NCBI GenBank assembly: GCA_934254755.1
Contig: CAKQMM010000011.1
Span: forward strand, 1 to 13,696
DNA length: 13,696 bases
DNA from: an uncultured Clostridia bacterium
GTDB lineage: Bacteria; Bacillota; Clostridia; Christensenellales; Borkfalkiaceae
Direction of reading: 5' to 3'
Part shown: positions 1 through 6,385 of the stretch, piece after piece
Layout: every line of letters begins with the position of its first letter
How positions within the stretch are numbered: the stretch's first letter is position 1
Notes under the pieces: model-generated
Told to the model about the DNA's origin: nothing
Database searches by the model: none
What the model saw: the letters and a program-made list of their open reading frames with translations, nothing else
Program-made: the position numbers and the translations under genes

Positions 1-202
1 GTTCAAAAGTCCACCGTTTTCGGTTAAAAAAATAAATAAAGTCAATAATGCGGATATGAAAGTCAACGTTTATATAGGAAAAGACAAACTGAGCGAGCAA
101 AGTTATAAAAATTATAAATGCATAAGCAAAACCGTGAAGGACGCAGTCAACGACGCTTATTACGGTTATATAAGCACAATAAAAGAAAAATCGGATAAGT
201 GA
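1..202 (+). CDS. 3' end of an unrecognised gene (partial)
   Basis: An open frame enters from the left edge (first complete codon at position 2) and ends at TGA 200-202, giving about 66 residues. The visible part is Lys- and Asn-rich and hydrophilic, with no membrane segment, Cys cluster or motif that I recognise. It ends in a charged tail (IKEKSDK). Its stop overlaps the GTG start of the next gene (GTGA, 199-202), so the two were probably translated together. That coupling hints that it belonged to the same unit as the serine recombinase, perhaps a mobile element, but this is inference. No function is proposed. Confidence 0.55.
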   Translation, partial: FKSPPFSVKKINKVNNADMKVNVYIGKDKLSEQSYKNYKCISKTVKDAVNDAYYGYISTIKEKSDK

Positions 203-1896
203 AAGAGAAGAGCAAGAAGTTAGCCTTCGACTATCCTTTGTATGATAAAATAGGGGACGAAAGCGATATAACCGCAGTGTATCTGAGAGTTTCCACCGAC
301 ACGCAGGCGCAGGAGGGCTACGGGCTTGACGTGCAGTACGGCGCGATAAAAAGATATATCGAAGCTTACGACGTTAAAAACGCGTACATTTTCATAGACG
401 ACGGCTACACGGGAATGAACGAGCGTCGCCCCGCGTTTTCGCGCATGCAAGAGCTTATGAACGAGGGCAGAGTGAAGCTCGTCATCACTTACAGTCTCGA
501 CCGTATCGGACGAACGCAGATGATTATTCTTCGCTTTTTAAAGGAAAACTGCGAAAAAGCGAAGTGTGATTTTTATGCGGTTAAGGATAACGTCGATTCG
601 AGAAGCCGGCAGACTTACGGAATTCTGATTTCCATTTTGTCGATTTTTGCCGAATTCGACCACGACGCCATTATTTCCAAGCTCACGAGCGGAAGGGTTC
701 AGCGCGCGCGGGAAGGGCTGTGGAAAGGCGGCGGAATTCCGCCTTACGGCTATGAATATTCTAAAAAAGACGGCGAACTTAAAATTATCGAAGAGGAAGC
801 AACCGCCGTCGTCAAGCGCGTACGGAACCACCCGTCCGTCGTTTTGTGGAGCGGCGACAACGAGTGCGACTCAGTCTTTTCCGACTTGTCCGGCACGCGC
901 GACCCGAACAAAAACCGCTTGACGCGCGAAGTTTTGCCCGACGTTATCAGGCGGCACGATCCGTACAGGCCTTATTTGCCGTCGTCGCCGTATTTATCCG
1001 AAAAGGCTTTAAATATGGCAAAAAAGCAAGCCGCGCCCGACATTGACAGTCTGCTGCCCGAATACCACTCGTGGGGCGCGCGCGACTATTTTAAAAGCCC
1101 CTACTATAAAAATTTAAGGTGCGCGTTTATAAGCGAAACGGGCTACCACGGCTGTAACGACAAAAATTCGATTAAAGGATTTATATCCGAAAATAAACTT
1201 TGGCCGCCCGAGCATAACGACGAGTGGATAACCCACGCGAGCGAAATGAACGGCGAAAGCGGCAGTTACGCCTACCGCATACCGCTTATGGGTAAGCAAG
1301 TATACGAACTTTTCGGCGTTCATCCCCAAAATTTAGACGATTATATTTTCGCTTCGCAAGTATCTCAGGCGAAAGCGGATAAATATTTTATAGAAAATTC
1401 CCGCCAAAAAAAGTGGGCGCGCAGCGGAATTATCTGGTGGAACTTAATCGACGGATGGCCGCAGTTTTCCGACGCCGTCGTAAGTTACGACTTCCATAAA
1501 AAGCTTGCCTACCACTATATAAAGCAGTCGCAGCAAAACGTAATGCTGTCGTTCGACGAACCTAACGGTTGGGCGGTAAGACTTTATATCGCGAACGATT
1601 CGCTTGAAGAACAAGCCGTTTTTTACGAAGTTTTTGACGGCGACACGAAAGAGAAGCTTATAAGCGGCGAAGCAAAAGTGCCTGAAAATCAAACTATACA
1701 GGCAGATTTACTCAATCTGTCATGGTCTGAAAAAAGGCTCTTGATTATAAAGTGGACGGCGAACGGAGTTAAAGGCGTCAACCACTATATTCACGGCTCG
1801 CCCGCGTTTAGTTTAGAAACAATGAAGCGTTGGGTTAAAATCATAGCGGAAGAGGTCGGCAGCGAAGACTTGAATTATACGCTTTCGCAACTTTGA
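199..1896 (+). CDS. Chimeric ORF: serine recombinase N-terminus fused to truncated GH2 glycosidase
   Basis: Residues 1-208 look like a serine site-specific recombinase. They carry YLRVSTDTQ with the presumed nucleophile Ser32, SLDRIGRTQ at 99-107, and the start of the 'Recombinase' domain (LWKGGGIPPYGYEY, 174-187). The frame then passes straight into a family 2 glycoside hydrolase of the beta-mannosidase-like type. RNHPSVVLWSGDNE (209-222) includes acid/base Glu222; FISETG (310-315) includes nucleophile Glu313; GIIWWNLIDGWPQFSDA (410-426) and a C-terminal beta-sandwich follow. The recombinase lacks most of its DNA-binding region. The GH2 part lacks its N-terminal sandwich domains and the early barrel strands, so glycosidase activity is unlikely. 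The start is GTG 199, overlapping the previous stop, with no clear Shine-Dalgarno. There is no internal stop. It may be a true deletion/recombination product or an assembly chimera. Both domain assignments are secure; whether one protein is made is not. Confidence 0.75.
   Translation: MKEKSKKLAFDYPLYDKIGDESDITAVYLRVSTDTQAQEGYGLDVQYGAIKRYIEAYDVKNAYIFIDDGYTGMNERRPAFSRMQELMNEGRVKLVITYSLDRIGRTQMIILRFLKENCEKAKCDFYAVKDNVDSRSRQTYGILISILSIFAEFDHDAIISKLTSGRVQRAREGLWKGGGIPPYGYEYSKKDGELKIIEEEATAVVKRVRNHPSVVLWSGDNECDSVFSDLSGTRDPNKNRLTREVLPDVIRRHDPYRPYLPSSPYLSEKALNMAKKQAAPDIDSLLPEYHSWGARDYFKSPYYKNLRCAFISETGYHGCNDKNSIKGFISENKLWPPEHNDEWITHASEMNGESGSYAYRIPLMGKQVYELFGVHPQNLDDYIFASQVSQAKADKYFIENSRQKKWARSGIIWWNLIDGWPQFSDAVVSYDFHKKLAYHYIKQSQQNVMLSFDEPNGWAVRLYIANDSLEEQAVFYEVFDGDTKEKLISGEAKVPENQTIQADLLNLSWSEKRLLIIKWTANGVKGVNHYIHGSPAFSLETMKRWVKIIAEEVGSEDLNYTLSQL
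808..828 (+). other. Junction between recombinase-derived and GH2-derived sequence
   Basis: Codons 204-210 (VVKRVRN) are where the two families meet. In serine recombinases this stretch normally reads E-E-A-x-x-V-x-x-V/I followed by F-E-L-Y. In GH2 beta-mannosidase-like enzymes, a V-x-R-x-R sequence normally precedes N-H-P-S-I-V-L-W. The bases encoding V-K-R-V fit either parent, so a short microhomology of about 9-15 bases probably underlies the join. No inverted repeat, target duplication or IS end is visible around it. Confidence 0.6.
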
Positions 1897-1930
1897 CCCG
1901 AATAAAAAGGGGCGGCTTTCACCTATAAAA

Positions 1931-1966
1931 AATTAAAGGGCGGAGTTTCCGCCCTTTTAATTTGCG
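1931..1966 (+). terminator. Intrinsic terminator after the chimeric gene
   Basis: AAAGGGCGG (1935-1943) pairs with CCGCCCTTT (1949-1957) around the loop AGTTT. The flanking AATT/TTAATT extends the stem with one bulged T. The 3' side is T-rich (TTTTAATTTGCG). It sits 35 bases after the stop at 1896 and separates this gene from the iron operon. Confidence 0.75.
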
Positions 1967-1997
1967 TTTATTTTTTATTCGCCTTATGGAGGGGCTT

Positions 1998-2057
1998 ATG
2001 AATATAGCCTGCAAAAGCGGTTGCGAAAAGGACGAAAGCGTTAATTTAGGTAAATAA
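1998..2057 (+). CDS. Possible 19-residue peptide with a strong RBS
   Basis: ATG 1998 opens MNIACKSGCEKDESVNLGK and stops at TAA 2055-2057. What makes it worth listing is GGAGGGG at 1988-1994, a near-ideal Shine-Dalgarno five bases from the ATG. The peptide has a Cys-x3-Cys pair. It lies between the preceding terminator and the feoA promoter, so it is not on the main feo transcript unless there is a promoter I cannot identify upstream. It could be a small metal- or redox-related peptide, a leader peptide, or a chance reading frame or remnant. I do not recognise it. Confidence 0.3.
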   Translation: MNIACKSGCEKDESVNLGK

Positions 2058-2058
2058 A

Positions 2059-2089
2059 TTGACTACGATAAGGTTTAAGTATATACTTA
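2059..2089 (+). promoter_or_regulatory. feo promoter with palindromic operator candidate
   Basis: TTGACT (2059-2064), a 17-bp spacer and TATACT (2082-2087) form a good sigma-70/SigA promoter. It predicts a start near 2094 and a 5' leader of roughly 24 nt before feoA. The -10 is embedded in the perfect 14-bp palindrome TAAGTATATACTTA (2076-2089). A palindrome over the -10 of an iron-import operon is where a Fur- or DtxR-family repressor would be expected, but the sequence is not a textbook Fur or DtxR box, so the identity of the regulator is inference. Confidence 0.7.
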
Positions 2090-2117
2090 TTGAAAACGGT
2101 ATTAAAAAGGTTTAATT

Positions 2118-2351
2118 ATGACTTTATCGGAACTTAAAAAAGGCGAAAGCGCGGTTATATCGGCTGTCGGCGGCGAAGGCGCGCTTCGTTGCAGACTTTT
2201 GGACATGGGGCTTATCCCGAAAACGAAAGTGACCCTTCAAAAAGTCGCGCCGATGGGCGACCCTATCGAGATACGCTTGCGCGATTATGAACTTACCCTC
2301 CGCAAAGAAGAAGCGGACAAAATAGAAGTTAATACGGAGGGTTTATTATGA
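2118..2351 (+). CDS. feoA: FeoA, ferrous iron transport accessory protein
   Basis: This 77-residue protein is a complete FeoA: a small SH3-like beta-barrel domain that associates with FeoB on the cytoplasmic side and supports Fe2+ uptake. Family hallmarks are the opening MTLSELKKGESAVI, then RLLDMGLIPKTKVTL at about 26-40 and APMGDPIEIRLRDYELTLRKEEAD at about 44-67, which contains the usual GDPI and L-R-x-x-E segments. The start is ATG 2118, preceded by AAAAAGG. Its TGA (2349-2351) overlaps the feoB start in an ATGA arrangement, so translation is probably coupled. It is the first gene of the feo operon and is driven by the promoter at 2059-2087. Confidence 0.95.
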   Translation: MTLSELKKGESAVISAVGGEGALRCRLLDMGLIPKTKVTLQKVAPMGDPIEIRLRDYELTLRKEEADKIEVNTEGLL

Positions 2352-4357
2352 AGTTTGCGCTTGTGGGCAACCAGAACTGCGGCAAAACGACCCTCTTTAA
2401 CGCTCTGACGGGGTCAAACCAGCACGTCGGCAACTTCCCGGGGGTCACCGTTGACAGAAAATTCGGCGAAATAAAAGGGCAAAAGGCCGCCACGGTCGTA
2501 GACTTGCCGGGCATTTATTCGTTAAGACCATATACGCAGGAAGAAGTCGTCACGCGGGATTTTATTTTAAACGAAAAGCCCGACGGGATAATAAACATCG
2601 TCGACGCGACCAATATCGAGCGCAATCTTTATTTAACGCTTCAACTTTTAGAACTGAAAGTGCCGACCGTCCTCGCGCTTAACATGATGGACGAAGTAAG
2701 GCTTAACGGCGGCAGCATAAACGTTGCGGAGCTTAGCGAATCTCTCGGCGTGCCGGTCGTTCCGATTAGCGCGGCGAAGGGTGAAGGCGTTTCAGAACTT
2801 ATCGATAAAGCGATAGAAACGGCGAAAATGCGCGCGCTCCCTAAAATTTACGATTTTTGCGCCGAAAACTCACCCGTGCACCGCTGTATGCACGCGATCG
2901 TTCACCTTATAGAAGATCACGCCGAAAGAATTCAGGTGCCGCCGAGGTTTTGCGCCGCAAAACTTATCGAGGGCGGGGACGACGTCGCCGCAAAACTCGG
3001 GCTTGACGAAAACGAAAAAGAACTTATCGAACACTGCGTCGTTCAGATGGAAGACGAGTCGGGGCTTGACAGAAACGCCGCGCTTGCGGATATGCGCTAT
3101 TCGTTCATCGAAAGCGTGGTTAAAAAATCCGTCGTCAAGTGCCACGAAAGCAAAGGGCACGCAAGGTCGGTTAAAATAGATAAAATTTTAACGGGTAAGT
3201 ACACTGCCATACCGGTGTTTTTCGGCATACTGTTTATAACCTTCTTTTTAACTTTCAACGTTATCGGCAAATATTTATCGGACCTACTGGAACTTGGCAT
3301 ATCCGCGCTTTCGGCGCTTGCCGATAAAGGCTTTACGGCGTACGGTTTAAACCCCGTCGTTCACAGCCTTATAATAGACGGTTTGTTTACCGGGGTAGGC
3401 AGCGTTTTATCTTTCTTGCCGATAGTTACCACCCTGTTCTTCTTTTTGTCTATACTCGAAGATACGGGATATATGGCAAGGGTTGCGTTCGTTATGGATA
3501 AGCCGCTCCGCAAGATAGGGCTTTCGGGGCGCAGTTTCGTGCCTATGCTTATGGGCTTCGGCTGCACCGTGCCCGCGGTAATGGCTACCCGCACCCTTCA
3601 GTCCGACCGCGACAGAAAAATGACCATACTTTTAACGCCGTACATGAGTTGTTCTGCAAAAATAGCCGTTTACGCGGTGTTTACTCAGGCGTTTTTCCCC
3701 GGCGGCGGCGCGTTCGTTATGATGGGACTTTATTTATTCGGAGTGGTTCTATCCATACTCGCCGCGCTTATACTTAAATCGACCATATTCAAAGGTCAAC
3801 CCGTGCCGTTCGTCATGGAATTGCCGAATTATCGCTTTCCGTCGGCAAAAAGCGTCGCGCTTTTGTTGTGGGAAAAGGCAAAAGACTTTTTATCCCGCGC
3901 GTTCACCGTTATTTTGCTTGCGACTATAATAATTTGGTTTTTGCAAAGCTTCGATTATAAACTTAACTTCGTCGCCGATAGTTCCGTAAGCTTGCTTGCC
4001 TCTATAGGGCGGTGGATATCCGTCGTGTTTAAACCGCTCGGGTTTAACGACTGGCGGGTCGCAACCGCGCTTGTTTCGGGCTTTACGGCAAAAGAAGCGG
4101 TCGTTTCCACCCTTGCGGTGCTTATGGGTACCAGCGCGGAAGCCGTTTCTTCGGTTTTGCCGACGGCTTTCACTACTCTTTCGGCGTTAAGTTTTTTAAC
4201 TTTCACTTTATTATATACCCCTTGCGTTGCGGCGATATCTACCATTAAAAGAGAGTTTAAGTCGGCGTGGGCTACGCTCGGTGTGGTGGCGGCGCAGTGC
4301 GGAGTCGCGTACGTTATCAGCTTACTTGTGTATCAGATAGGCGGTTTGTTTGTATGA
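2348..4357 (+). CDS. feoB: FeoB, Fe2+ transporter with GTPase domain
   Basis: FeoB is the inner-membrane permease that imports Fe2+ and has an N-terminal G protein domain. G motifs are visible: GNQNCGKT (7-14, P-loop), NFPGVTVD (29-36, switch I with the conserved Thr), DLPG (52-55), NMMD (112-115) and SAA (141-143). A helical GDI-like linker fills about 160-280, and membrane segments begin near residue 287. The two pseudo-symmetric Gate regions are present: GYMARVAFVMD (374-384) leading to GFGCTVPA (403-410, Cys406), and GFTAKEAVVSTLAVL (578-592). Cys435 (PYMSCSAK) and Cys626 (YTPC) are also present. The 669 residues are on the short side of the family, but no core segment is missing. GGAGGG at 2337-2342 serves as RBS. 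It overlaps feoA upstream and the Cys-rich gene downstream. Confidence 0.97.
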   Translation: MKFALVGNQNCGKTTLFNALTGSNQHVGNFPGVTVDRKFGEIKGQKAATVVDLPGIYSLRPYTQEEVVTRDFILNEKPDGIINIVDATNIERNLYLTLQLLELKVPTVLALNMMDEVRLNGGSINVAELSESLGVPVVPISAAKGEGVSELIDKAIETAKMRALPKIYDFCAENSPVHRCMHAIVHLIEDHAERIQVPPRFCAAKLIEGGDDVAAKLGLDENEKELIEHCVVQMEDESGLDRNAALADMRYSFIESVVKKSVVKCHESKGHARSVKIDKILTGKYTAIPVFFGILFITFFLTFNVIGKYLSDLLELGISALSALADKGFTAYGLNPVVHSLIIDGLFTGVGSVLSFLPIVTTLFFFLSILEDTGYMARVAFVMDKPLRKIGLSGRSFVPMLMGFGCTVPAVMATRTLQSDRDRKMTILLTPYMSCSAKIAVYAVFTQAFFPGGGAFVMMGLYLFGVVLSILAALILKSTIFKGQPVPFVMELPNYRFPSAKSVALLLWEKAKDFLSRAFTVILLATIIIWFLQSFDYKLNFVADSSVSLLASIGRWISVVFKPLGFNDWRVATALVSGFTAKEAVVSTLAVLMGTSAEAVSSVLPTAFTTLSALSFLTFTLLYTPCVAAISTIKREFKSAWATLGVVAAQCGVAYVISLLVYQIGGLFV

Positions 4358-4596
4358 AGCCGCTTGACGTCGTCTTAATAATTATGGTCGCCATATCCGC
4401 GGGAGCGGCGATATGTTTTATTGTACGCAGGCTTAAACGCGGCGGCGGGTGCGGAAGTTGCGGCGGCTGTAACGGGTGCAAGTCGCGCAGATATTGCAAC
4501 TCCGTAAACCGCGGCGAAAAAAATCGTTCAGAACGCTTAGGCGGGCAAAACGACGCAAGGCTGCGTAACGATAAAACGGATAAAGACGGCGGGTAA
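4354..4596 (+). CDS. FeoB-associated Cys-rich membrane protein
   Basis: ATG 4354 overlaps the feoB TGA (ATGA), giving an 80-residue product. It has one N-terminal membrane helix (about 5-24, DVVLIIMVAISAGAAICFIV), a basic patch (RRLKR), then a Gly/Cys-rich stretch with the pattern CGSCGGCNGC and one more Cys. The tail is hydrophilic and charged. Small proteins of this design follow feoB in many Clostridia and are annotated as FeoB-associated Cys-rich membrane proteins. The Cys cluster is assumed to handle iron near the FeoB exit, but no mechanism is established. I prefer 4354 to the earlier in-frame ATG at 4267 because that one lies inside feoB, whereas 4354 gives the typical length and a TM segment right at the start. 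Confidence 0.85.
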   Translation: MKPLDVVLIIMVAISAGAAICFIVRRLKRGGGCGSCGGCNGCKSRRYCNSVNRGEKNRSERLGGQNDARLRNDKTDKDGG

Positions 4597-4648
4597 GGTT
4601 AGACGCGCCCTCCTCGACGGTTTCAGCCGTAAAACCGCAATAAAACGC

Positions 4649-4678
4649 TTGACGGACGAATATCGTTTATAATAAAAT
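4649..4678 (+). promoter_or_regulatory. Probable promoter for the YczE-like gene
   Basis: TTGACG (4649-4654) lies 18 bp from TAAAAT (4673-4678), predicting a start near 4685 and a leader of about 135 nt. A better-looking TATAAT at 4668-4673 would leave only a 13-bp spacer and is therefore less likely to be the -10. This promoter starts transcription upstream of the folded leader and terminator at 4707-4798. Confidence 0.5.
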
Positions 4679-4706
4679 AAATTTACAAAATATGTGTGAA
4701 TTTTTC

Positions 4707-4761
4707 TAAGCGATAGCCGCGCCGAAGTTACGGAATAACAAAAGCGCGGATAAAAAGCTTA
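4707..4761 (+). ncRNA. Candidate riboswitch-like nested hairpin in the leader
   Basis: Three coaxial stems fit inside one another without gaps. P1 is TAAGC (4707-4711) with GCTTA (4757-4761). P2 is CCGCGC (4717-4722) with GCGCGG (4744-4749). P3 is GTTA (4727-4730) with TAAC (4736-4739). They are separated by purine-rich internal loops (GATAG/ATAAAAA and CGAA/AAAA) and capped by CGGAA. Stems divided by asymmetric A-rich internal loops are typical of small ligand-binding RNAs. The fold ends four bases before a strong terminator and lies directly upstream of a membrane-protein gene. I cannot match it to a known riboswitch class from memory. It may be a new or diverged class, or a protein-binding leader. 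Confidence 0.45.
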
Positions 4762-4764
4762 TTT

Positions 4765-4798
4765 TCGTCGCACGCCGTAAGGCGGGCGGCGATTTTTT
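4765..4798 (+). terminator. Strong intrinsic terminator, likely a leader attenuator
   Basis: A 12-bp stem (4765-4776 with 4781-4792) has one A·G mismatch and one G·T pair, a GTAA tetraloop (GNRA type, 4777-4780) and a T6 tract at 4793-4798. It ends only 21 bases before the next ATG, leaving no room for a downstream promoter. Transcription of the gene at 4820 must therefore read through it. An alternative all-G:C pairing, GCCGCGCC (4716-4723) with 4781-4790 and two bulged G, would open both this stem and P2 of the leader fold and could act as the antiterminator. The stem may also stop read-through from the feo operon. Confidence 0.8.
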
Positions 4799-4819
4799 AT
4801 ACCTAATAAAGGAGAAATT

Positions 4820-5557
4820 ATGCTCGGACAAACCAAACAAAAGAAGAAAATTCCCCTTAAAAGCGAAGCGGCGTACGTCCTCGCGATACTTATCCTGTCG
4901 TTTGCGGTGGCGATATTGTCTGTTGCGGACTTCGGGCTTTCGATGATCGTTTCGCCCGCATATTTGTTAAGCGTAAAAACGGGCAAACTTACTTTCGGGC
5001 AAGCTGAATACGTGTTACAAGCCGCATTGTTCATAGTGTTTTTAATCGTAATGCGAAAGTTTAAGGTCGTGTATTTATCGTCGTTTATAACTTGCTTGAT
5101 TTACGGCTTTGCGCTCGATACGTGGCGCAAAATTCCGTGCTTTAACCCGACCGTCATAAACAGTGCGGATATAAAAATCCGGATACGGATAATCGCTTTT
5201 ATAGGCGGAATTATACTCACCTCGTTTTCGATCGCGCTGTTTTATAAAACCTACTTTTACCCGCAAGTATACGACTTTTTCGTGAAAGGAGTGAGCAATA
5301 AATACGGAATAAAAACGACTAAATTCAAAACGGCGTTCGATTTAACCATGCTTATTATCTCCGTCGCGATGAGTTTAATATTTTTTAAAGGCTTCGTCGG
5401 GGTGAAGTGGGGCACGCTCGTCATGGCGGCGGTGAACGGCACGCTTATAGGTTGGTTTTTAAAGCTGATAGATAAGTTTTTTGTAGTCGAACCGATATTT
5501 AAAAATTTTGCCGCTAAGTTCGAGCTTGATAAAAAGCCGTTGGATAGCGCACGCTGA
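4820..5557 (+). CDS. YczE/YitT-like integral membrane protein
   Basis: This is a 245-residue polytopic membrane protein. Hydrophobic segments lie at about 16-40, 57-75, 82-98, 123-147, 171-189 and 195-215, separated by short basic loops. The early motif ILSVADFGLSMIVSPAYLLS and the later FALDTW, together with the overall size and topology, resemble the YczE/YyaS/YitT (DUF6198-like) group. The molecular function of that group is unknown; some members are suspected small-molecule transporters. The start is ATG 4820 with AAAGGAG at 4808-4814. It appears monocistronic: it lies behind the attenuated leader at 4685-4798 and is followed by an intergenic repeat. Expression is probably set by that leader, so identifying its ligand would point to the transported substrate. 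The family call is moderately sure. Confidence 0.7.
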   Translation: MLGQTKQKKKIPLKSEAAYVLAILILSFAVAILSVADFGLSMIVSPAYLLSVKTGKLTFGQAEYVLQAALFIVFLIVMRKFKVVYLSSFITCLIYGFALDTWRKIPCFNPTVINSADIKIRIRIIAFIGGIILTSFSIALFYKTYFYPQVYDFFVKGVSNKYGIKTTKFKTAFDLTMLIISVAMSLIFFKGFVGVKWGTLVMAAVNGTLIGWFLKLIDKFFVVEPIFKNFAAKFELDKKPLDSAR

Positions 5558-5573
5558 GCGACTGTTAAATACG

Positions 5574-5629
5574 TGCGGACTTTGTTGAACCCGAAAACTC
5601 AAAGTAGGGCGGGGCTTGCTCCCGCCGCT
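5574..5629 (+). repeat. Intergenic GC-rich palindromic repeat, copy 1
   Basis: The core GTAGGGCGGGGCTTGCTC onward to CCGCCGCT (5604-5629) can fold into a 7-bp hairpin (GGCGGGG/CTCCCGCC). It matches the reverse complement of 8813-8839 except for one substitution and one indel. Similarity continues more loosely upstream through AAACTC (5595-5600) to TGCGGAC (5574-5580). It lies just after the YczE-like gene and could also serve as a weak terminator (hairpin followed by CTTTCT). Confidence 0.65.
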
Positions 5630-5681
5630 TTCTAACCACTAACCGCTAAATCACAAAAAGCAATCGACGCTTGCCGAAAGG

Positions 5682-5715
5682 TTGAAATTTTAAAGCTTAT
5701 GTGTTAAAATAACAC
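5682..5715 (+). promoter_or_regulatory. Promoter of the alarmone/capsule operon with palindromic operator candidate
   Basis: TTGAAA (5682-5687), a 17-bp spacer and TAAAAT (5705-5710) predict a start near 5717. That is only about 12 nt before ATG 5729, just enough to contain the RBS GGAG (5718-5721). The -10 sits inside GTGTTA-AAA-TAACAC (5701-5715), a perfect 6+6 inverted repeat around three A. Its position over the -10 suggests repression by a dimeric regulator, whose identity I cannot name. Confidence 0.65.
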
Positions 5716-5728
5716 GTGGAGATAAAAT

Positions 5729-6385
5729 ATGAACGCAAATTCTATAAAAGGCGGGGACATCGCGTCTTTCTACGGCGGCTCGCACGACTATCTTGTCATG
5801 ATGAATCTTTACGATTCCGCCGTCCGCGCGCTTAAACTTAAATTTGAAGTTCTGAATAACGAGTTCAGCGTTTTATACGCCCGCAACCCCATTCACCACA
5901 TCGAAAGCAGGTTAAAGTCCCCCGATAGCATTATCGCTAAACTCATAAAAAAGGGCTACCCCGTGACGATAGAGTCGGCTAAAAAGAACGTGAACGACAT
6001 TGCGGGGGTCAGGGTCGTCTGCCATTACATTGACGACGTATACAGCGTTGCCGATATGCTGCTCCGCCAGACCGATTTGGAAATCGTCAAGCGGCAGGAC
6101 TATATAAAGACCCCTAACTATAACGGTTACAGGTCGCTTCATCTCGATATTAAAGTTCCCGTTTATTTATCCGACAGGACGGAATACGTCATTGCGGAAG
6201 TGCAGATACGCACCGTCGCGATGGACTTCTGGGCAAGCTTAGAGCACGATATCCGCTACAAGGCGGACAAGTCTAAACTTCCGCGCGGCATAAACGAAGA
6301 AATGTTAGAGTGTTCTAACAAAATCGCCGAAATAGACGAAAAAATGCAGGATATGTATAAGCGCATAAAGGAATCTGAAGAATAA
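5729..6385 (+). CDS. Small alarmone synthetase, RelQ/YjbM type
   Basis: This 218-residue protein consists of a RelA/SpoT-type (p)ppGpp synthetase domain without the hydrolase, TGS or ACT domains of long Rel, so it matches the RelQ/YjbM small synthetases that transfer pyrophosphate from ATP to GDP/GTP. Visible motifs are IESRLKSPDSI (58-68, ATP-binding basic residues), NDIAGVRVVCHYIDDVY (89-105, with the metal-binding Asp90), TPNYNGYRSLHLD (128-140, GDP/GTP-stacking Tyr), EVQIRT (157-162) and WASLEH (168-173). A charged helix closes the protein, as in RelQ where it supports tetramerisation. It is the first gene of a three-gene unit. Its TAA overlaps the capF ATG by one base (TAATG), so stringent-response signalling and surface sugar synthesis are co-expressed. 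The N-terminal ~25 residues are less conserved, but the start has a good RBS. Confidence 0.9.
   Translation: MNANSIKGGDIASFYGGSHDYLVMMNLYDSAVRALKLKFEVLNNEFSVLYARNPIHHIESRLKSPDSIIAKLIKKGYPVTIESAKKNVNDIAGVRVVCHYIDDVYSVADMLLRQTDLEIVKRQDYIKTPNYNGYRSLHLDIKVPVYLSDRTEYVIAEVQIRTVAMDFWASLEHDIRYKADKSKLPRGINEEMLECSNKIAEIDEKMQDMYKRIKESEE

Noticed and set aside
4614..4637. Hairpin CGGTTT/AAACCG after the Cys-rich feo gene
   Set aside because: It is a short stem with a large loop and no T tract, so it is not convincing as a terminator; the structure at 4765-4798 is far stronger.
4668..4673. TATAAT as the -10 paired with TTGACG at 4649
   Set aside because: The spacer would be only 13 bp; TAAAAT at 4673-4678 gives 18 bp and is preferred.
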